From Leptodactylus fallax (lineage: Eukaryota > Chordata > Amphibia > Anura > Leptodactylidae): 64,000 bases of DNA. Positions 12,867 to 23,841 of this stretch are shown here, piece by piece (position 1 is the stretch's first letter; each line of letters opens with the position of its first letter). The stretch is from the NCBI GenBank assembly GCA_947044405.1, contig CAMRHE010000462.1, positions 124,001 to 188,000 of the forward strand. The letters run 5' to 3'. Made by a program: the position numbers and the translations under genes. The notes beneath the pieces were generated by a model. The model had not been told where the DNA came from and made no database searches. It worked only from the letters and a program-made list of their open reading frames with translations.

Positions 12867-13145
12867 TAAAGGGGTTGTCCAACACTAAGATATTGATGAC
12901 CTATCTATAGGATAGGATCTAATACCCGGTACTCTCACCGATTTGCTGCTTGAAGTGGCTACAGTGTTTGGAGGAGCATTGCAACTTCTTCACTGCCATG
13001 ACATCACAGGTCTGTGCAGTGGGAGCAGCACTGGCTGAAGGGAAAATATTTACATCCCACCAAACTGTAGCCTTTTCTGCAGCTTGGGCTATATAGACAA
13101 ATTGTAGGGTGCCCTATAGTTTATCAATAGTTATAAGTGGTTGCT
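12867..13145. repeat. 'AAAGGGGTTGTCCAACACTAAG' repeat fragment
   Basis: It begins AAAGGGGTTGTCCAAC and continues with GATATTGATGACCTATC, a sequence style I associate with frog interspersed repeats. The right end is not clear. Confidence 0.4.
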
Positions 13146-13731
13146 CTAGAATCAGTTTTATTCTGCTTATAGAAGTAAACTCTGCATAATGCAACCCATC
13201 AAAACCAAAGATGTGCAGCCTTCTCAATTGTGAAAGGATTGGGCTTGACATGGAGAATAAATATTTTTATAGTTAAGTTCTTGTAGAGAATCACAGTTGA
13301 CAAGAACCTGGATACATGACTGAAAGAAATGCAGATTTGTTTATAAATTATGAAGATTTCTACAATGGTTTCTTTGTAAATATTGAGAACCAGAGATGCA
13401 GTGTTATCACTTATGTTGTGGACCTGCTTCTCGCATGTCCCTGCAGGAAACACCCCCAAGAACTTGAGTGAACTTTCTACAGAAGAGATTTACCTTGTCA
13501 TTTTGATAGTTATGTTTAAGGACAGTAATGTAACCTTTAAGACTGTGTACTGTGAAATGTCTAATGAGCAGAGATGTCCTGTCATGAACTGTAGGTAAAG
13601 AATAGCACATTGCCTGAGGTCATTATATTTGAGGTAAGCAGACACTGACGTTTGGCAAATGACTTTACAGTAGAATAAGTGTGTAGCTATATGAAGGGGC
13701 TATCCCGTTTCGGAAAAAAAAATAAAACAAA

Positions 13732-14064
13732 CAGGGCTGTGGAGCTGGAGTCAGAACAATTGTATGTGGAGTCAGAATTGGAAATATGTTACCGAATCTG
13801 ACTCCGGCTTCAAAATAAAATAATATTTTTTTTTATTATATTATACAATTATTGATATTGTATAATTAATTTGATGCATGGTTTATTGCATATTTACTTT
13901 CATAGGAATTCACTAGCTTTATAATGAAGTAGAGGATGTTTACTGCTTATGACTGACCATGGCTGTCAACCATTTATGAAGTAGTTGGAGTAGGAGTCAG
14001 AGTCAGGTTGTAGAACAATTGAGGAGTTGGAGACAATGGTTTGTCCTACCAACTCACGGCCCTG
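13732..14064. mobile_element. Short DNA transposon with CAGGGCTGTGGAG ends
   Basis: CAGGGCTGTGGAGCTGGAGT at the left is inverted at the right (CCAACTCACGGCCCTG). Internal GGAGTCAGA motifs recur, some inverted. 'CAGGGCTGTGGAGTCGGAGT'-type termini are, as I recall, a widespread hAT-like family. No clear 8-bp flanking duplication was found. 333 bp, non-coding. Confidence 0.6.
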
Positions 14065-14265
14065 AGTACACGCCACAAATATGATGAAATAAAAACCAAA
14101 CAAACAATATTCTCCTCTTCAATCCCCTGCTGACCCAGCAGTGATGCAGATGGTCTCTGCGAGTCTGAGTTGAGAAGTTGCTAGCACTTGACCACTTCCA
14201 ATTATTGGCCTCAGCAGTTTTGTGCAGTACCCCTGGCAGTGATGTTCAGTGTAGAGCCTTAATGT

Positions 14266-14462
14266 AAGGCTACATTCACACAATCGTGGCGCAGAATGGC
14301 GGTGAAAAACGTCCATTTTTCACAATTGTCTTGCACCCGCAGGATGGCCATTTTCACCGATCCCCCATACATTTCAATGTATGGAGGGATCCATGGAAAT
14401 GGACAAAAATAGGGCATGACCTTGACAACCTTGATAGCCTCACTCACTGACATTGACAAACG
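14266..14462. repeat. Partial MITE, 'AAGGCTACATTCACAC' end
   Basis: A TAAGGCTACATTCACAC terminus like other TTA-flanked elements here, then a small palindrome CATACATTTCAATGTATG. No matching right end, so probably truncated. Confidence 0.45.
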
Positions 14463-15444
14463 TTAAAAAAAATAAAAATATAACTTTAGTGTGGCACACA
14501 ACCACTGATGCCAGGGATTGGCTGCACTCTTCACATTCATGTGACACATGGCTCGCCCTTGGTCACTGACAAACACTGGCGGAGAACCACTGGCACATTT
14601 CTTTGAGTTTTTTGTGGAATTGAGGAGGGGGTGAGTATTGTTTGTTTCTTTTTTTGCATTTTATTCCATTCCATTTATTTTAGCCCAGTTTTTCAGAGAT
14701 TAGATAACGCATTTAAAGCCTAACTCCACTCAGAGATGTAATCCAACCTGCCCAATCCTTCTTTTATCTGATATTTGTCTTCATGGCAGAGGGAGCCTTC
14801 ATACATAGTAAAATTAAAAAGTCTATTTAGTTCAGATTGGCAGGTTCATCTGACCTCTGTGTGTATGGCTAGCTTTAATTGTTGTCAACTATGTGCCTAT
14901 CTATTATTATTTATTTCTCTTATACTCCACAACGCTTTTACAGACATTAGCATCAATCACTGTCCCAAGTAAGGCTCTCAATCTAAATTCATCAGTATGT
15001 CTTTGGATTCCTGTCCCCATCCTTGGATTATTTCTTTGTAGCTAAATCTCTTCCTTTCAAGGGCGTAGCTAAAAGGAGTACAGAGGTTACACCTGGGCCC
15101 TGGTGCCTGAGGTGACCCAAAGGTCCCTCTACCATATAAGACACAGGTATTATAAATGGGACATAGTAGGTGGAGGTGCATGTTACAGATTTTTCATCGG
15201 GGGCCAGGAGCTTACATCTTTGCTTCTCTCATGTTTGGAATCTAACTTCTATAATGTACAGACACCAGGGAGCACTCTCTTAGTGGATGATCGAATTGGG
15301 ACCTCGCCACACTCCCCGTAATATCCAATTAAGTAAAAAGTGGAACAGGGCGCCAAACTATTGTCTGCTTAATGTGAATTTGTCTTTATTAGACAATTTA
15401 TACACATGAATACAGTTTAGATTAACGCCACTATTCAATTATGT

Positions 15445-15473
15445 GACGTTTCGGGTTACAAACCCTTCATCAG
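15445..15473 (-). ncRNA. Hammerhead ribozyme core (minus strand)
   Basis: On the minus strand: CTGATGA (15473-15467), stem II GGGTT-TGT-AACCC, GAAA (15452-15449), then CGTC. All core residues are consistent with a hammerhead, including a GUC cleavage triplet ending at 15445. Stem III is minimal (AC/GU), as in Penelope-type hammerheads, which are thought to work as dimers. Stem I pairing with flanking sequence is poor. Confidence 0.6.
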
Positions 15474-15680
15474 GCAGCACCATTCCCGACCTAGGTGGTC
15501 ATACGTACTTCTGTGGGACCATCAGTTATGACAATAACTATACTATGTGTAGTGCTCCTTCTTTATAATATAACTGTTCTGTGTTCTACTACAGGGTAAT
15601 TTCCACCTGAGTGTATACTACTCATTGTACTTTTGATGGTTGTTCTTTGCACTTCATCACCTTACATCTATAATTCTAGC

Positions 15681-15710
15681 CTGATGAAGGGTTTGTAACC
15701 CGAAACTTTG
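15681..15710 (+). ncRNA. Hammerhead ribozyme core, cleavage side decayed
   Basis: CTGATGA, then GGGTTTGTAACCC and GAAAC, as in the inverted partner at 15445-15473. It continues CTTTG instead of CGTC, so the cleavage triplet is lost and the copy is probably inactive. AATT-containing segments on both sides could still form part of stem I. Confidence 0.5.
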
Positions 15711-15830
15711 TATAATTGAATAGCGGTGTTAATCTGGATTGTATTCCCTTGTATGCGTGATCTAATAAAGACAATAGTTTGGCATCCTGTTCCATATTTT
15801 ACTTAATCGGAATCTGACTTATGTCACAGT

Positions 15831-16211
15831 AAGAGGGTGCTCACACGTAGGAATTTGACACTGAATTTGTCAAGCAGGAATATGAAACAGATTTTTTCTG
15901 CTTAACAAAAACGGACCAGATTTTGACACTGAATTGAAGCGGATTTTGGAGTGCAATTTGACGAATTCCATGTCAAATTCCACGCTGATGGAAAAGGTGT
16001 ATTTTCTGCCTTCTATTCATTTCAATAGTTGTTCTCAGGCAGAATATACCTGAAGAACTAGCAGGACCCTTATGTTTTTTCACTAGCTGAAAGAATCAGC
16101 TAATAAAAAAAAATCAGCTACTGCCTCCTATTGAAATGAATGGGAGGCAGATTTCAGGTGGATTCCGCCTCAAATTCAGCATCAAGTTCTTACATGTGAA
16201 CATCCTCTTAG
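15831..16211. mobile_element. MITE with GAGGGTGCTCACACGTA ends
   Basis: GAGGGTGCTCACACGTAGGA at the left is inverted at the right (TACATGTGAACATCCTC). Flanks are TAA on the left and TTA on the right, so the 3-bp duplication is imperfect. The interior holds further inverted pairs around ATTCATTTCAATAG and CTATTGAAATGAAT. Confidence 0.6.
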
Positions 16212-16212
16212 T

Positions 16213-17145
16213 AATCAAAAGAATGCTGAATAATTTGTTTGTATTTTTACATCTATATACACCGAGGAGTTGTATAATTTTTTTTTTTGCATATATGTCT
16301 TATCAGGCATATTGACATAAATTCATTTTCATGTCTAGATTGCATAAGATGCCTGTACATAGGATGCCTGAGGCTGAAAGCATACAGACACCAGGTGGAG
16401 GGTACATCAGTCACTTCATACCTTTGCTCTCATCCTATGACGGATGAGAGCAACGGACGTTGATAATGGTAGTGTGATCCTACTGTTTTTGCCAGTAGAT
16501 ATTTTTAGTGATGTCCATTGTGCCCCTGAACCTGTATTGATAATAATGTTCTACCAATTTTATTGTATTTCATGAAAAATATTATTCAGGTTATTAATGT
16601 TATCCAAAGCTGGTGTAAGTGACCTCTCCAACTGTGCTGTCTAATAAGAAAACAGTCTTATAAGTTTAGGGTAGCCTTGCTTTCTGACTGTTCTGGTTAC
16701 AAATTGTATAGTAAAGAAGGTAATAGGCTTCAAAGGAACAGTGTGATAGTATGAGGTTCCTCTAATCTTTTCTTGGGGAATGGACCAAACAAAAAAATGG
16801 ACCAAGGTCTGTATGGACAAAAGTGCATGTATCCAAGATATTTTAAAGCAAGACATCAGAATGAAATAGCAGGCTACAGCATTTATGACTAATGTTCAAA
16901 AAAACCCTGAGAGTCTGTAACGGATGAATTTTGGCCAAATCTGATTATTTGAGAAAAGAAAGTTCCAGCAAGATGCTGAATGTATTTGCTATGTATCAGA
17001 TGTCGATCAAAGAAGCGGAGGATCAGAAGTAGAGCTGTGACTCATGTGTGAGCTGATATATTGTACGAAAAAGGAGACCGTATTCATATTTAACGTAGAA
17101 TGTATAAAGTGAAGATGAAGATACCATCACTTGAACAAGTGGATA
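16213..17145. other. Intronic DNA, nothing recognised
   Basis: Only a small palindrome (CTCATCC...GGATGAG, near 16429-16449) shared with the repeat at 20231-20510. No gene signal. Confidence 0.45.
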
Positions 17146-17147
17146 TA

Positions 17148-17523
17148 CAGGTACATCTCAATAAATTAGAATATCTTTGAAACGTTTATTTATTTCAGTA
17201 ATTAAATTAAAAAAGTGACCTCGTATATTTTCTAGATTCTTTACACACAGAGTGTTCTATTTCAAGTGTTTTATTTCTGTAAGTGTTGATTATGGATTAT
17301 AGGTAATGAAAACCCAAATCTAAGAAAATATGTATATTGTAAAAAAGTTCAGTATTGTAAATTCAGTGTGTCACCTGCCAAGGTTTCCTAAGCCTTTAAA
17401 TGGTCCCTCAGTCTGGTTCAGTAGGACACACAATCATGGAAGACGCTGATTATGAACTGAATTACTGAATTACTTAAATGAATGAATGTTTCAAAAATAT
17501 TCTAATTTATTGAGCTGCACCTG
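17148..17523. mobile_element. Tc1/mariner-type MITE with TA target duplication
   Basis: The ends CAGGTACATCTCAATAAATT and AATTTATTGAGCTGCACCTG are inverted, with GAATAT/ATATTC beyond them, and TA lies directly outside each (17146-17147, 17524-17525). This terminal sequence is, as I recall, a common fish/frog Tc1-like family. At 376 bp it has lost the transposase gene. Confidence 0.8.
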
Positions 17524-18376
17524 TATCTGCACTGTCAAAAGAGTCTTTTAAGTAGTTCTGTCAATGTAAAACACATAGTGGAAAAAGACCTTTTTTTGGT
17601 TCTTCTCTAAAATTTTCACATTGAGATCATGTAGATTACATTATTTTATATATTTGACCAATCACTTTTACTTTTGTGGATCCTAAAAAAAGCAAAAATA
17701 TAATGGTCACCACTCACTTGGGCTATTGAAAACAGTTTACATGAAAGTACCGTCAAGTATACAATAACAGCCTGGCAGGCATATCCCCAGCATCGCACTA
17801 TTTATAGCTTCTCTCTATATTTAGTGACCAAGGACTCGATTTGGAACATACACAAAAGTGTAATATCAGACTGTCATGTAAGAAGGAGAATGCAAAGTCT
17901 AATGTATGACATCACCAGACATTGACGTTTTGCAAATTTCTAAACATATGTTAGTAAGGGGACACTAAGCTTAAAAATGAGTAAGAGATGGGGTACCAAT
18001 GTGTCAGTCTGCACAACCTTCTGTAACTTCTGAAACAAACAGTCTTGTAGAAATATGTAAGAAAAGACGGGGGTCCTTTTCTACTCTTTATCTTCAACAC
18101 AAGAACAGTTGGGGGTAGAACTTCAGGATTTTTACATGCCTGATTGTTTGGTCATCTGGATGCTAAATAGAGCCAGATGTGCCCAGAAACTGTGTTTCTC
18201 CGTTTTCCTATAGAAAAGAAAGTAAATGCAGCAATGGATATTTTCCAGTTAGTCGTCCTAACAGATGGGGTATTAGAGCTCCATACAAGTAGAACAGAGT
18301 TCAAAGTGTTTATGCGGAATAAAGACGTACGCTGTAACTTTATGGCCAAGGTTTACTAAAAGTTAGACAGTGTACA

Positions 18377-18462
18377 CTTAGGCAGTCTGAAAATATGCCA
18401 GATTTATTACAGTGATTGATAGTGGATGATAAATCTGGTGTTTCTTCAGACTGTCTAAGTTT
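18377..18462. repeat. Inverted repeat around CAGTCTGAAAATATGCCAGA
   Basis: CTTAGGCAGTCTGAA...CCAGATTTAT on the left pairs with ATAAATCTGG...TTCAGACTGTCTAAG on the right, leaving a loop of about 25 nt. Probably a small foldback repeat. Confidence 0.6.
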
Positions 18463-18645
18463 ATACCACCGTTATACCATCTTACTTTGAACCAGAGTTT
18501 TACATCACAATCTTGGTGCATTTTTGTCACATTGTAGCACATTTATACAGACGTCTAGCAAGTTGAACATTTTTAGCTCAAACCAGATGCCAAAGATGTG
18601 ACATGTTTCCACCAGTATCTAATTGTACCCACAATAGTAGATCAG

Positions 18646-18790
18646 GGCCTGTATCTTCCTGCTGAGAATATCTAGGCAGAACAAGAGGGAAGACGATGGT
18701 GAGAACTAGAAGTTCTGGGCCTATGTTTTCTTGCTGAGAATATCTAGGAAGAACAAGAGGGAAGTGAATGGTGAAGACCTCCTAGTTCTC
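18646..18790. repeat. Two-copy tandem duplication, period ~71 bp
   Basis: TGCTGAGAATATCTAGGCAG...AACAAGAGGGAAG near 18660 recurs near 18731 with few changes. A local duplication, non-coding. Confidence 0.7.
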
Positions 18791-19582
18791 CAAACTGGGG
18801 CACTTGCCCATTGTGCACAGAGCAGCTACAACCAAAGACAAGGCTGCCCGAGGCCACTTTTACACAAGCATAATAGGGGCCCATTTTTGTGCCCATATTG
18901 TGGCCTCAAATCCGGATCTGACTGTGGATGTAATGGTGTAAAGTAGCAGTATTACAGGGGCACCTGTATTAAGCTGTAGACCATAATATGCTTACTTTTA
19001 GGACTGGAGAGGGGAGAATATTGGTGACTAGAAGCCATACCTCAACCACTTCTCTTTTGTCTCAATCCATGAGTTTATTGCTTCCCTGTGTCATTTGCAG
19101 TTAGTACCAGCATTGTGCAATGTAAGAGTCTTTTCACATAAAGTCAGTGTTCATATCTGAATCTACTTACCATGGTTCTCTGGGAGTCCCTGGCTTTCTA
19201 CTTGATTATATTGTCTATTTCACTTAGCTTAATAGCCTCTGACTAGAGATCTCTGTTACATGGATACAGTCCAGTTGGCATACTGTCACTACTTGGCTGC
19301 TCCTTCGCTCTCTTGAGCCACATAGAGCAACTTTCCTATCCTGTTTGATACTGTGAAGATTTGTTACCCGCTGCTTTGCGTCTTTTAGCTGTAAGCTCTT
19401 GAACTTGATCATATCTTTTATTTGTTACCTCATGTAGCTGATTTCCATGGAACGTAGGATCTGCCCTCTGTGTCTTCAAGGATTGCCCTTGGTCTTCCCT
19501 GCCCATTTAGTATATCAGGTTTTTTTTTTCAGTTTGGTTTATGGAGAGTAGATCAAGTTTGGCTTCATTCATTAAAACCCCC

Positions 19583-20040
19583 ACTTAACCCCTTAAGGAC
19601 GCAGGATAGTTTGGGTGTTAAGGCTCGGTGACTTTTTTGAAATTTCCAATTTCCGCCTTCCAAAATTCATAGCTTCTTTTTTTTTCCTGTCAACATATAA
19701 AGGCTTATTCTTTGCACGAGTACATATAATGTTAACTTTTATAATGTTAACGTTTTTGGGAGCTCCATTTGAAAAAATGTACAATTCTATCATTTTTTGC
19801 ATTTTGTTTAGAAATGACATGGCAACGTTTTTTGGCGAGTCATTATGAATATGGTGATACCATATTTATATTGATTTTATTATTTATTTTACCGCTTTTT
19901 CTAAGTAAAACAGTTTTTTGAAAATAAACAATTTGCCTAGAAACACCGTATTTTGACGTCCTTATCTTTTATTGTTTTGTTGATGGAACGACGTGAGGGA
20001 TCTTTTTTTGGGTGGCAAGTTGTGTAATTTTTTTTTTTTT
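19583..20040. repeat. 'AACCCCTTAAGGACGCAGG' interspersed repeat
   Basis: It starts AACCCCTTAAGGACGCAGGA and contains CGTATTTTGACGTCC and GGCAAGTTGTGTAATTTTTT. I recognise this as a frequent frog repeat without open frames. The class is uncertain, and the element at 36917-37195 is of related type. Confidence 0.5.
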
Positions 20041-20085
20041 TTTTGTATGGACAGTGTTACGTCTTCGTTCACACTTCCATTATTA

Positions 20086-20228
20086 AAGGGGTTGTCCAGG
20101 AATCTCAATACTTGGGCAGGAGGTCAGGGAAGGTGAAAAAAAATCAAACTCTCCTGTACTCCGGTGTCCGCCACCGCTGTTGAGCCCAGCATGTGACAGA
20201 GCTTCTTATTCCTGGACAACCCCTTTAT
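20086..20228. mobile_element. Short MITE with TAAAGGGGTTGTCCAGGAAT ends
   Basis: TAAAGGGGTTGTCCAGGAAT at the left is inverted at the right (ATTCCTGGACAACCCCTTTA). About 140 bp, no coding capacity, AT-rich flanks. This is the clearest full-length member of the family in the window. Confidence 0.75.
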
Positions 20229-20230
20229 TG

Positions 20231-20510
20231 TCCTTTGCTCTCATCCTTCATAGGCTGACAGCAACAGACAATCAGTGGTAGCAGAGTAACGGACACAGAA
20301 GGAGCCCCCTCCATCTATATACGTTCCCATTGATTCTGATGTAGACAGCATGCCGGACGCTTCCATCATGTTTTTTACATTAGCGTGAATGCAGATGGAC
20401 ACCCGATGGAGGGGACTCTGTCTGTATCTGTCATTTAATGTCCGTTGCTATCATCCTGTGATGGATTAGAGCAAGAGACATTGAAATCCGGGAATGTTAA
20501 CCCACCCTAA
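20231..20510. repeat. Inverted repeat element with CTCATCC / ATGGA motifs
   Basis: TTTGCTCTCATCCTTCATAG at the left is loosely mirrored by CTGTGATGGATTAGAGCAAG at the right, and GTCCGTTGCTATCATCC lies inside. Related to the small palindrome near 16429-16449. Degraded. Confidence 0.4.
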
Positions 20511-20519
20511 CAGGTTTTT

Positions 20520-21290
20520 AATATGCAATTATGTGCTCCAAATCTTGTTGATAAGACCCCCTGACGAAGGCACAGCCGAAACGTTCGTCGGGAGTGACGT
20601 CGAGTTCTACTACTGTATTGGATCCCTCTACCTTTATGGGTATGTTTACTAGCTGTGATGCACTTGTATTTGTGTTTGGAGCTGTATTTAGCTGCTCAAC
20701 TTTTGCCTTGACTTTTGTCATTAGTTTCTCAGCCATTACATTATATGGGGGGTATTTACAAGCACTTTTCAGGGTTTACATAGAAGCCTACTAGTAGTAT
20801 TGCAGCCTTTTACTTCTTAGAAGTACCTTTAGGCGGTAGTGTGGTCTATTCATCGTCCATATAATAATAGCACTAGTCTCTATATTTATAATGTACTTAG
20901 TATTTATTCATGAATTTATTGGGTGTTATTTATATACTTTTTGCACATTTTATGTGAGTAACTTGACACCTTTCACACACTGTCAATTTTGTCTTATTAT
21001 ATCTATTTCATATGTTATGTGTGTTTACTTTCTATGATTGATAAAGATTGATTTATTTTTTATATACTTTTTTGTATCTTGAGTGTTTTGGCTTATGTTT
21101 TCTCTTTTCGGTAATTTATTGTTTGTATGATGCCAACATGTTATTACTTAAGGGTTATTTATTTCTTTTTGAGATAAGCTGTGAGGTAACTTGTGCCCCT
21201 TTGGAGCTTTACATTCTCGTATTTCAGTGTCATGTCTTGGTTACTTGTTGATAAGCAGTAGATTCTATTTTTTTTTTTTTTTTTCAATGG
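20520..21290 (+). mobile_element. Penelope-like terminal-repeat remnant (candidate) with hammerhead at its start
   Basis: A good hammerhead core (20561-20589) is followed by ~700 bp of T-rich sequence with GATTGATAAAGATTGATTTA near 21037. The arrangement (ribozyme near one end, no transposon inverted repeats) suits a Penelope-like terminal repeat. The short open frames on both strands (20518-20794) resemble no family I know. The right boundary is uncertain. Confidence 0.4.
20561..20589 (+). ncRNA. Hammerhead ribozyme core with complete stems II and III
   Basis: CTGACGA, stem II AGGC-ACA-GCC, GAA, then ACG-TT-CGT as stem III and C as the cleavage-site residue (GTC, ending 20589). CCC just before the core can pair with GGG just after it to start stem I. 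Every conserved core base fits the consensus CUGANGA/GAAA/UH. This is the best hammerhead of the window, and no self-cleavage data exist. Confidence 0.65.
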
Positions 21291-21544
21291 GCAATACACA
21301 TAGGTTTAACTGTTTCTGTTTAAAAAAGGCAGCATGAGCTAGAACTAAAACATAGAACTTATCATAACTTAAAGGGCTGTTCTGGATATTTCAAGTTACC
21401 CTCTATTCAGTGGTGAACCTAGCCTCTTTGCTGCCTGAGGCGGACTATAGAAAGACGCCCCCCCCCCCCCCAAAAAAAAAAAAAAACAAAAAAAAACTGA
21501 GTTTCCATGCTCCTAGTTTAACACACTGTTATCGTCGCACAATA

Positions 21545-21960
21545 CAGTAATACCTCGTACATTCGCGAGGTTAGGGTCCAGAACCGGTCGCGGATCGCGA
21601 GGAATCGCGAATGTTTGGTACAAGCAATTAGAAGTGCTTACAATGCCGATTTCTAATGTTTAACCCCTAAATATCAATAAACTTTACCCTACAGTACTGT
21701 ACAGTATACTAAAGTATACTGTACAGTACTGTATATTAACACATTCATTCATTTTTCTTATACACTCACAGTAAAATGAAACTAATTACCGGGTACGTAA
21801 CGAACAGGACGCTACTACCCAATAGCGAAGGTGTTTTTTTTTTTTTTTATTTCACAGATCTGAGAAAAAAGAGCAAAATCTATAAATGTTAGTTGCCAAA
21901 AAAATATCGCGAATCTGTGAATTCGCAAATTCGGAAACGCGAGTGTACGAGGTATTACTG
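21545..21960. mobile_element. pogo/Tigger-like MITE nested in the hAT composite
   Basis: CAGTAATACCTCGTAC at the left is exactly inverted at the right (GTACGAGGTATTACTG), with TA on both sides (21543-21544 and 21961-21962). CAGTNNTACCTCG termini with a TA duplication match pogo/Tigger elements. 416 bp, no transposase. TCGCGA-rich arms lie just inside the ends. Confidence 0.8.
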
Positions 21961-22076
21961 TATACACAATACACAAAGTTATAAAACAGTTTTTAAGAAT
22001 TCTTCTTCTTGTATTACTTCAGTATCAGATCAACAACACGGGATTAACAATGAAAGTAACTTCACACATCTTCTGC

Positions 22077-22214
22077 TTGGTGGATGGACGAGCCCACGTG
22101 GCCCCCATTCTCTATAATAGGAGCGCCGCAGATAGCTGAGTACTGGACTTCGGGTATCTTTGGCACTCCCATTGAAGTGAATGAGAGCCACGCGGGTTCG
22201 TCCATCCACCAAGT
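22077..22214. mobile_element. Small inverted-repeat element (GGTGGATGGACGAGCC ends)
   Basis: TTGGTGGATGGACGAGCCCA, then CGTGGC, is inverted at the right (GCCACGCGGGTTCGTCCATC, then CACCAA). About 138 bp, nested within the hAT composite. Overlapping minus-strand open frames are products of the symmetry. Confidence 0.7.
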
Positions 22215-22978
22215 GACACACCTATATATATGGCTGCGGTCAGGCTGAATTCCCACCCAGTGGGGGAAAAAAAAACAATTCTCAGGCTCAGTGGGGGTCT
22301 CAGCAGACAGACCCCATCAATCAGGTATTTATCCTCTATCATTTAGGTGAATACAGGGCAGTAACATTTTGTGACTTACAGGTGACATCTCTGACTAATC
22401 CTTCGCATTTCCCTTCTTTTCCCTTTGGACTGCCATGACCACTTCTTCCATCTGTGACTTGTCTCTGTAAAGTTTGCAGCACAGACATCTTTGTCTCCTC
22501 ACTTTTCCAGGCATCCAACCCACATTGTCCTCACCTGCACACCCATCCTGCTGCTACCCCCAATTATATAATATATGATATAACCCCCCATAATGAATAA
22601 CTCTCAAGTGCATCTTTATATTAATAATGTCCGTGTGTACCCTGTATAAATAGTTCCCCTTATTAATAATACCCCAGGTGTTAACTAATTAAAAGGTTTT
22701 CCAGGTCATTAATAAACTAATCAGTGGGGTTCAAAAACCCAGGACCCCCACTGATCAGCTGTTTGAATGGTACCTGTGTAAGCGCCGTGACCGCTTCTCT
22801 GTTTACATAGTGTAATTCATCTCATAGCGGCCATGTCATGTAACTGCAGCCTTGTCCTGTACATGTCTACAGTATGTGACAAGGCTACAATTACATGACA
22901 CGGTCACTATAAACAGACAGCGTATAATATAAACAGGTGCTATAGCCCATGTTTATAGCACCCCATTTACACACACTA

Positions 22979-23838
22979 TAATGTTCCACAGCAGCCCCTG
23001 CACACAGTATTACACAGTGTTATGGCCCGCAGCGGCCCCTGCACACTGTATTATGCCTCTCAGCGGCCCCTGCACACGGTATTATGCTCCATAGTGGCCC
23101 CTGCTCACGGTATTATGCCCCGCATTGGCCACTGCACACGGTATTATGTTCCATAGCAACTCCTGCACACAGTTTTATGCCCCATATTGGCCCCTGCACA
23201 CGGTATTATGCTCCATATTGGCCCCTGCACATGGTATTATGCTCCACAGTGGCCCCAGCACACGGTATTATGCTCCATAGTGGCCCCTGCACTGGTATTA
23301 TGCTCTATAGTGGCCCTTGCACTGGTAATATGCTCCATAGTGGCCCCTGCACTGGTATTATCCTTCATAGTGGCCCTTGCACTGGTATTATGCTCCATAG
23401 TGGCCCCTGCACTTGTATTATGCTCCATAGTGACCCCTGCACCCGGTATTATGCTCTATAGTGGCCCCTGCACTTGTATTATGCTCCAGAGTGGCCCCTG
23501 CACATGGTATTATGCTCCACAGTGGCCCCAGCACACGGTATTATGCTCCATAGTGGCCCCTGCACTGGTATTATGCTCTATAGTGGCCCTTGCACTGGTA
23601 ATATGCTCCATAGTGGCCCCTGCACTGGTATTATCCTTCATAGTGGCCCTTGCACTGGTATTATGCTCCATAGTGGCCCCTGCACTTGTATTATGCTCCA
23701 TAGTGACCCCTGCACCCGGTATTATGCTCTATAGTGGCCCCTGCACTTGTATTATGCTCCAGAGTGGCCCCTGCACAGGGTATTATGCTCTACAGTGGTC
23801 CCTGCACAGGGTATTATGCCCCATAGTGGTCGACTAAT
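22979..23838. repeat. 30/31-bp minisatellite with a 273-bp higher-order repeat
   Basis: Units of the type TAGTGGCCCCTGCAC + TGGTATTATGCTCCA repeat about 27 times. Early units are diverged (CAGCGGCCCCTGCACAC). Units from about 23220 to 23492 recur as a block at 23493-23765, exactly 273 bp apart (nine units), identical as far as I compared. The open frames here, including the 216-codon one at 23187-23837, are repeats of a few residues and not genes. Confidence 0.9.
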
Positions 23839-23841
23839 GAA

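Larger units (their letters stand above)
15325..15810. mobile_element. Inverted pair of Penelope-like terminal repeats with hammerhead motifs
   Basis: The left arm (15325-15476) and right arm (15679-15810) are inverted copies: CCAATTAAGTAAAA...GGAACAGG...CCAAACTATTGTCT...GATTAAC...CTATTCAATTAT...TTTCGGGTTACAAACCC, with a ~200-bp spacer. Each arm carries CTGATGA - AGGGTTTGTAACCC - GAAAC, the hammerhead core, pointing out of the spacer. Known family fact: Penelope-like retroelements carry hammerhead ribozymes in their terminal repeats, and inverted terminal copies occur. No reverse transcriptase or GIY-YIG nuclease is present, so this is a terminal-repeat remnant. A foldback DNA element that picked up such sequence is the alternative. 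Confidence 0.6.
17526..19580. other. Intronic DNA; two small repeat structures
   Basis: Holds an inverted repeat at 18377-18462 and a tandem duplication at 18646-18790, listed separately. Otherwise nothing recognised. Confidence 0.45.

Noticed and set aside
23084..23837. 216-codon and other frames with Pro/Cys/Ala repeats
   Set aside because: Translation of the 30/31-bp minisatellite; the same peptide recurs because of the 273-bp block duplication.
23084..23838. CRISPR-like regular array
   Set aside because: Units are contiguous without unique spacers, and the window is eukaryotic.
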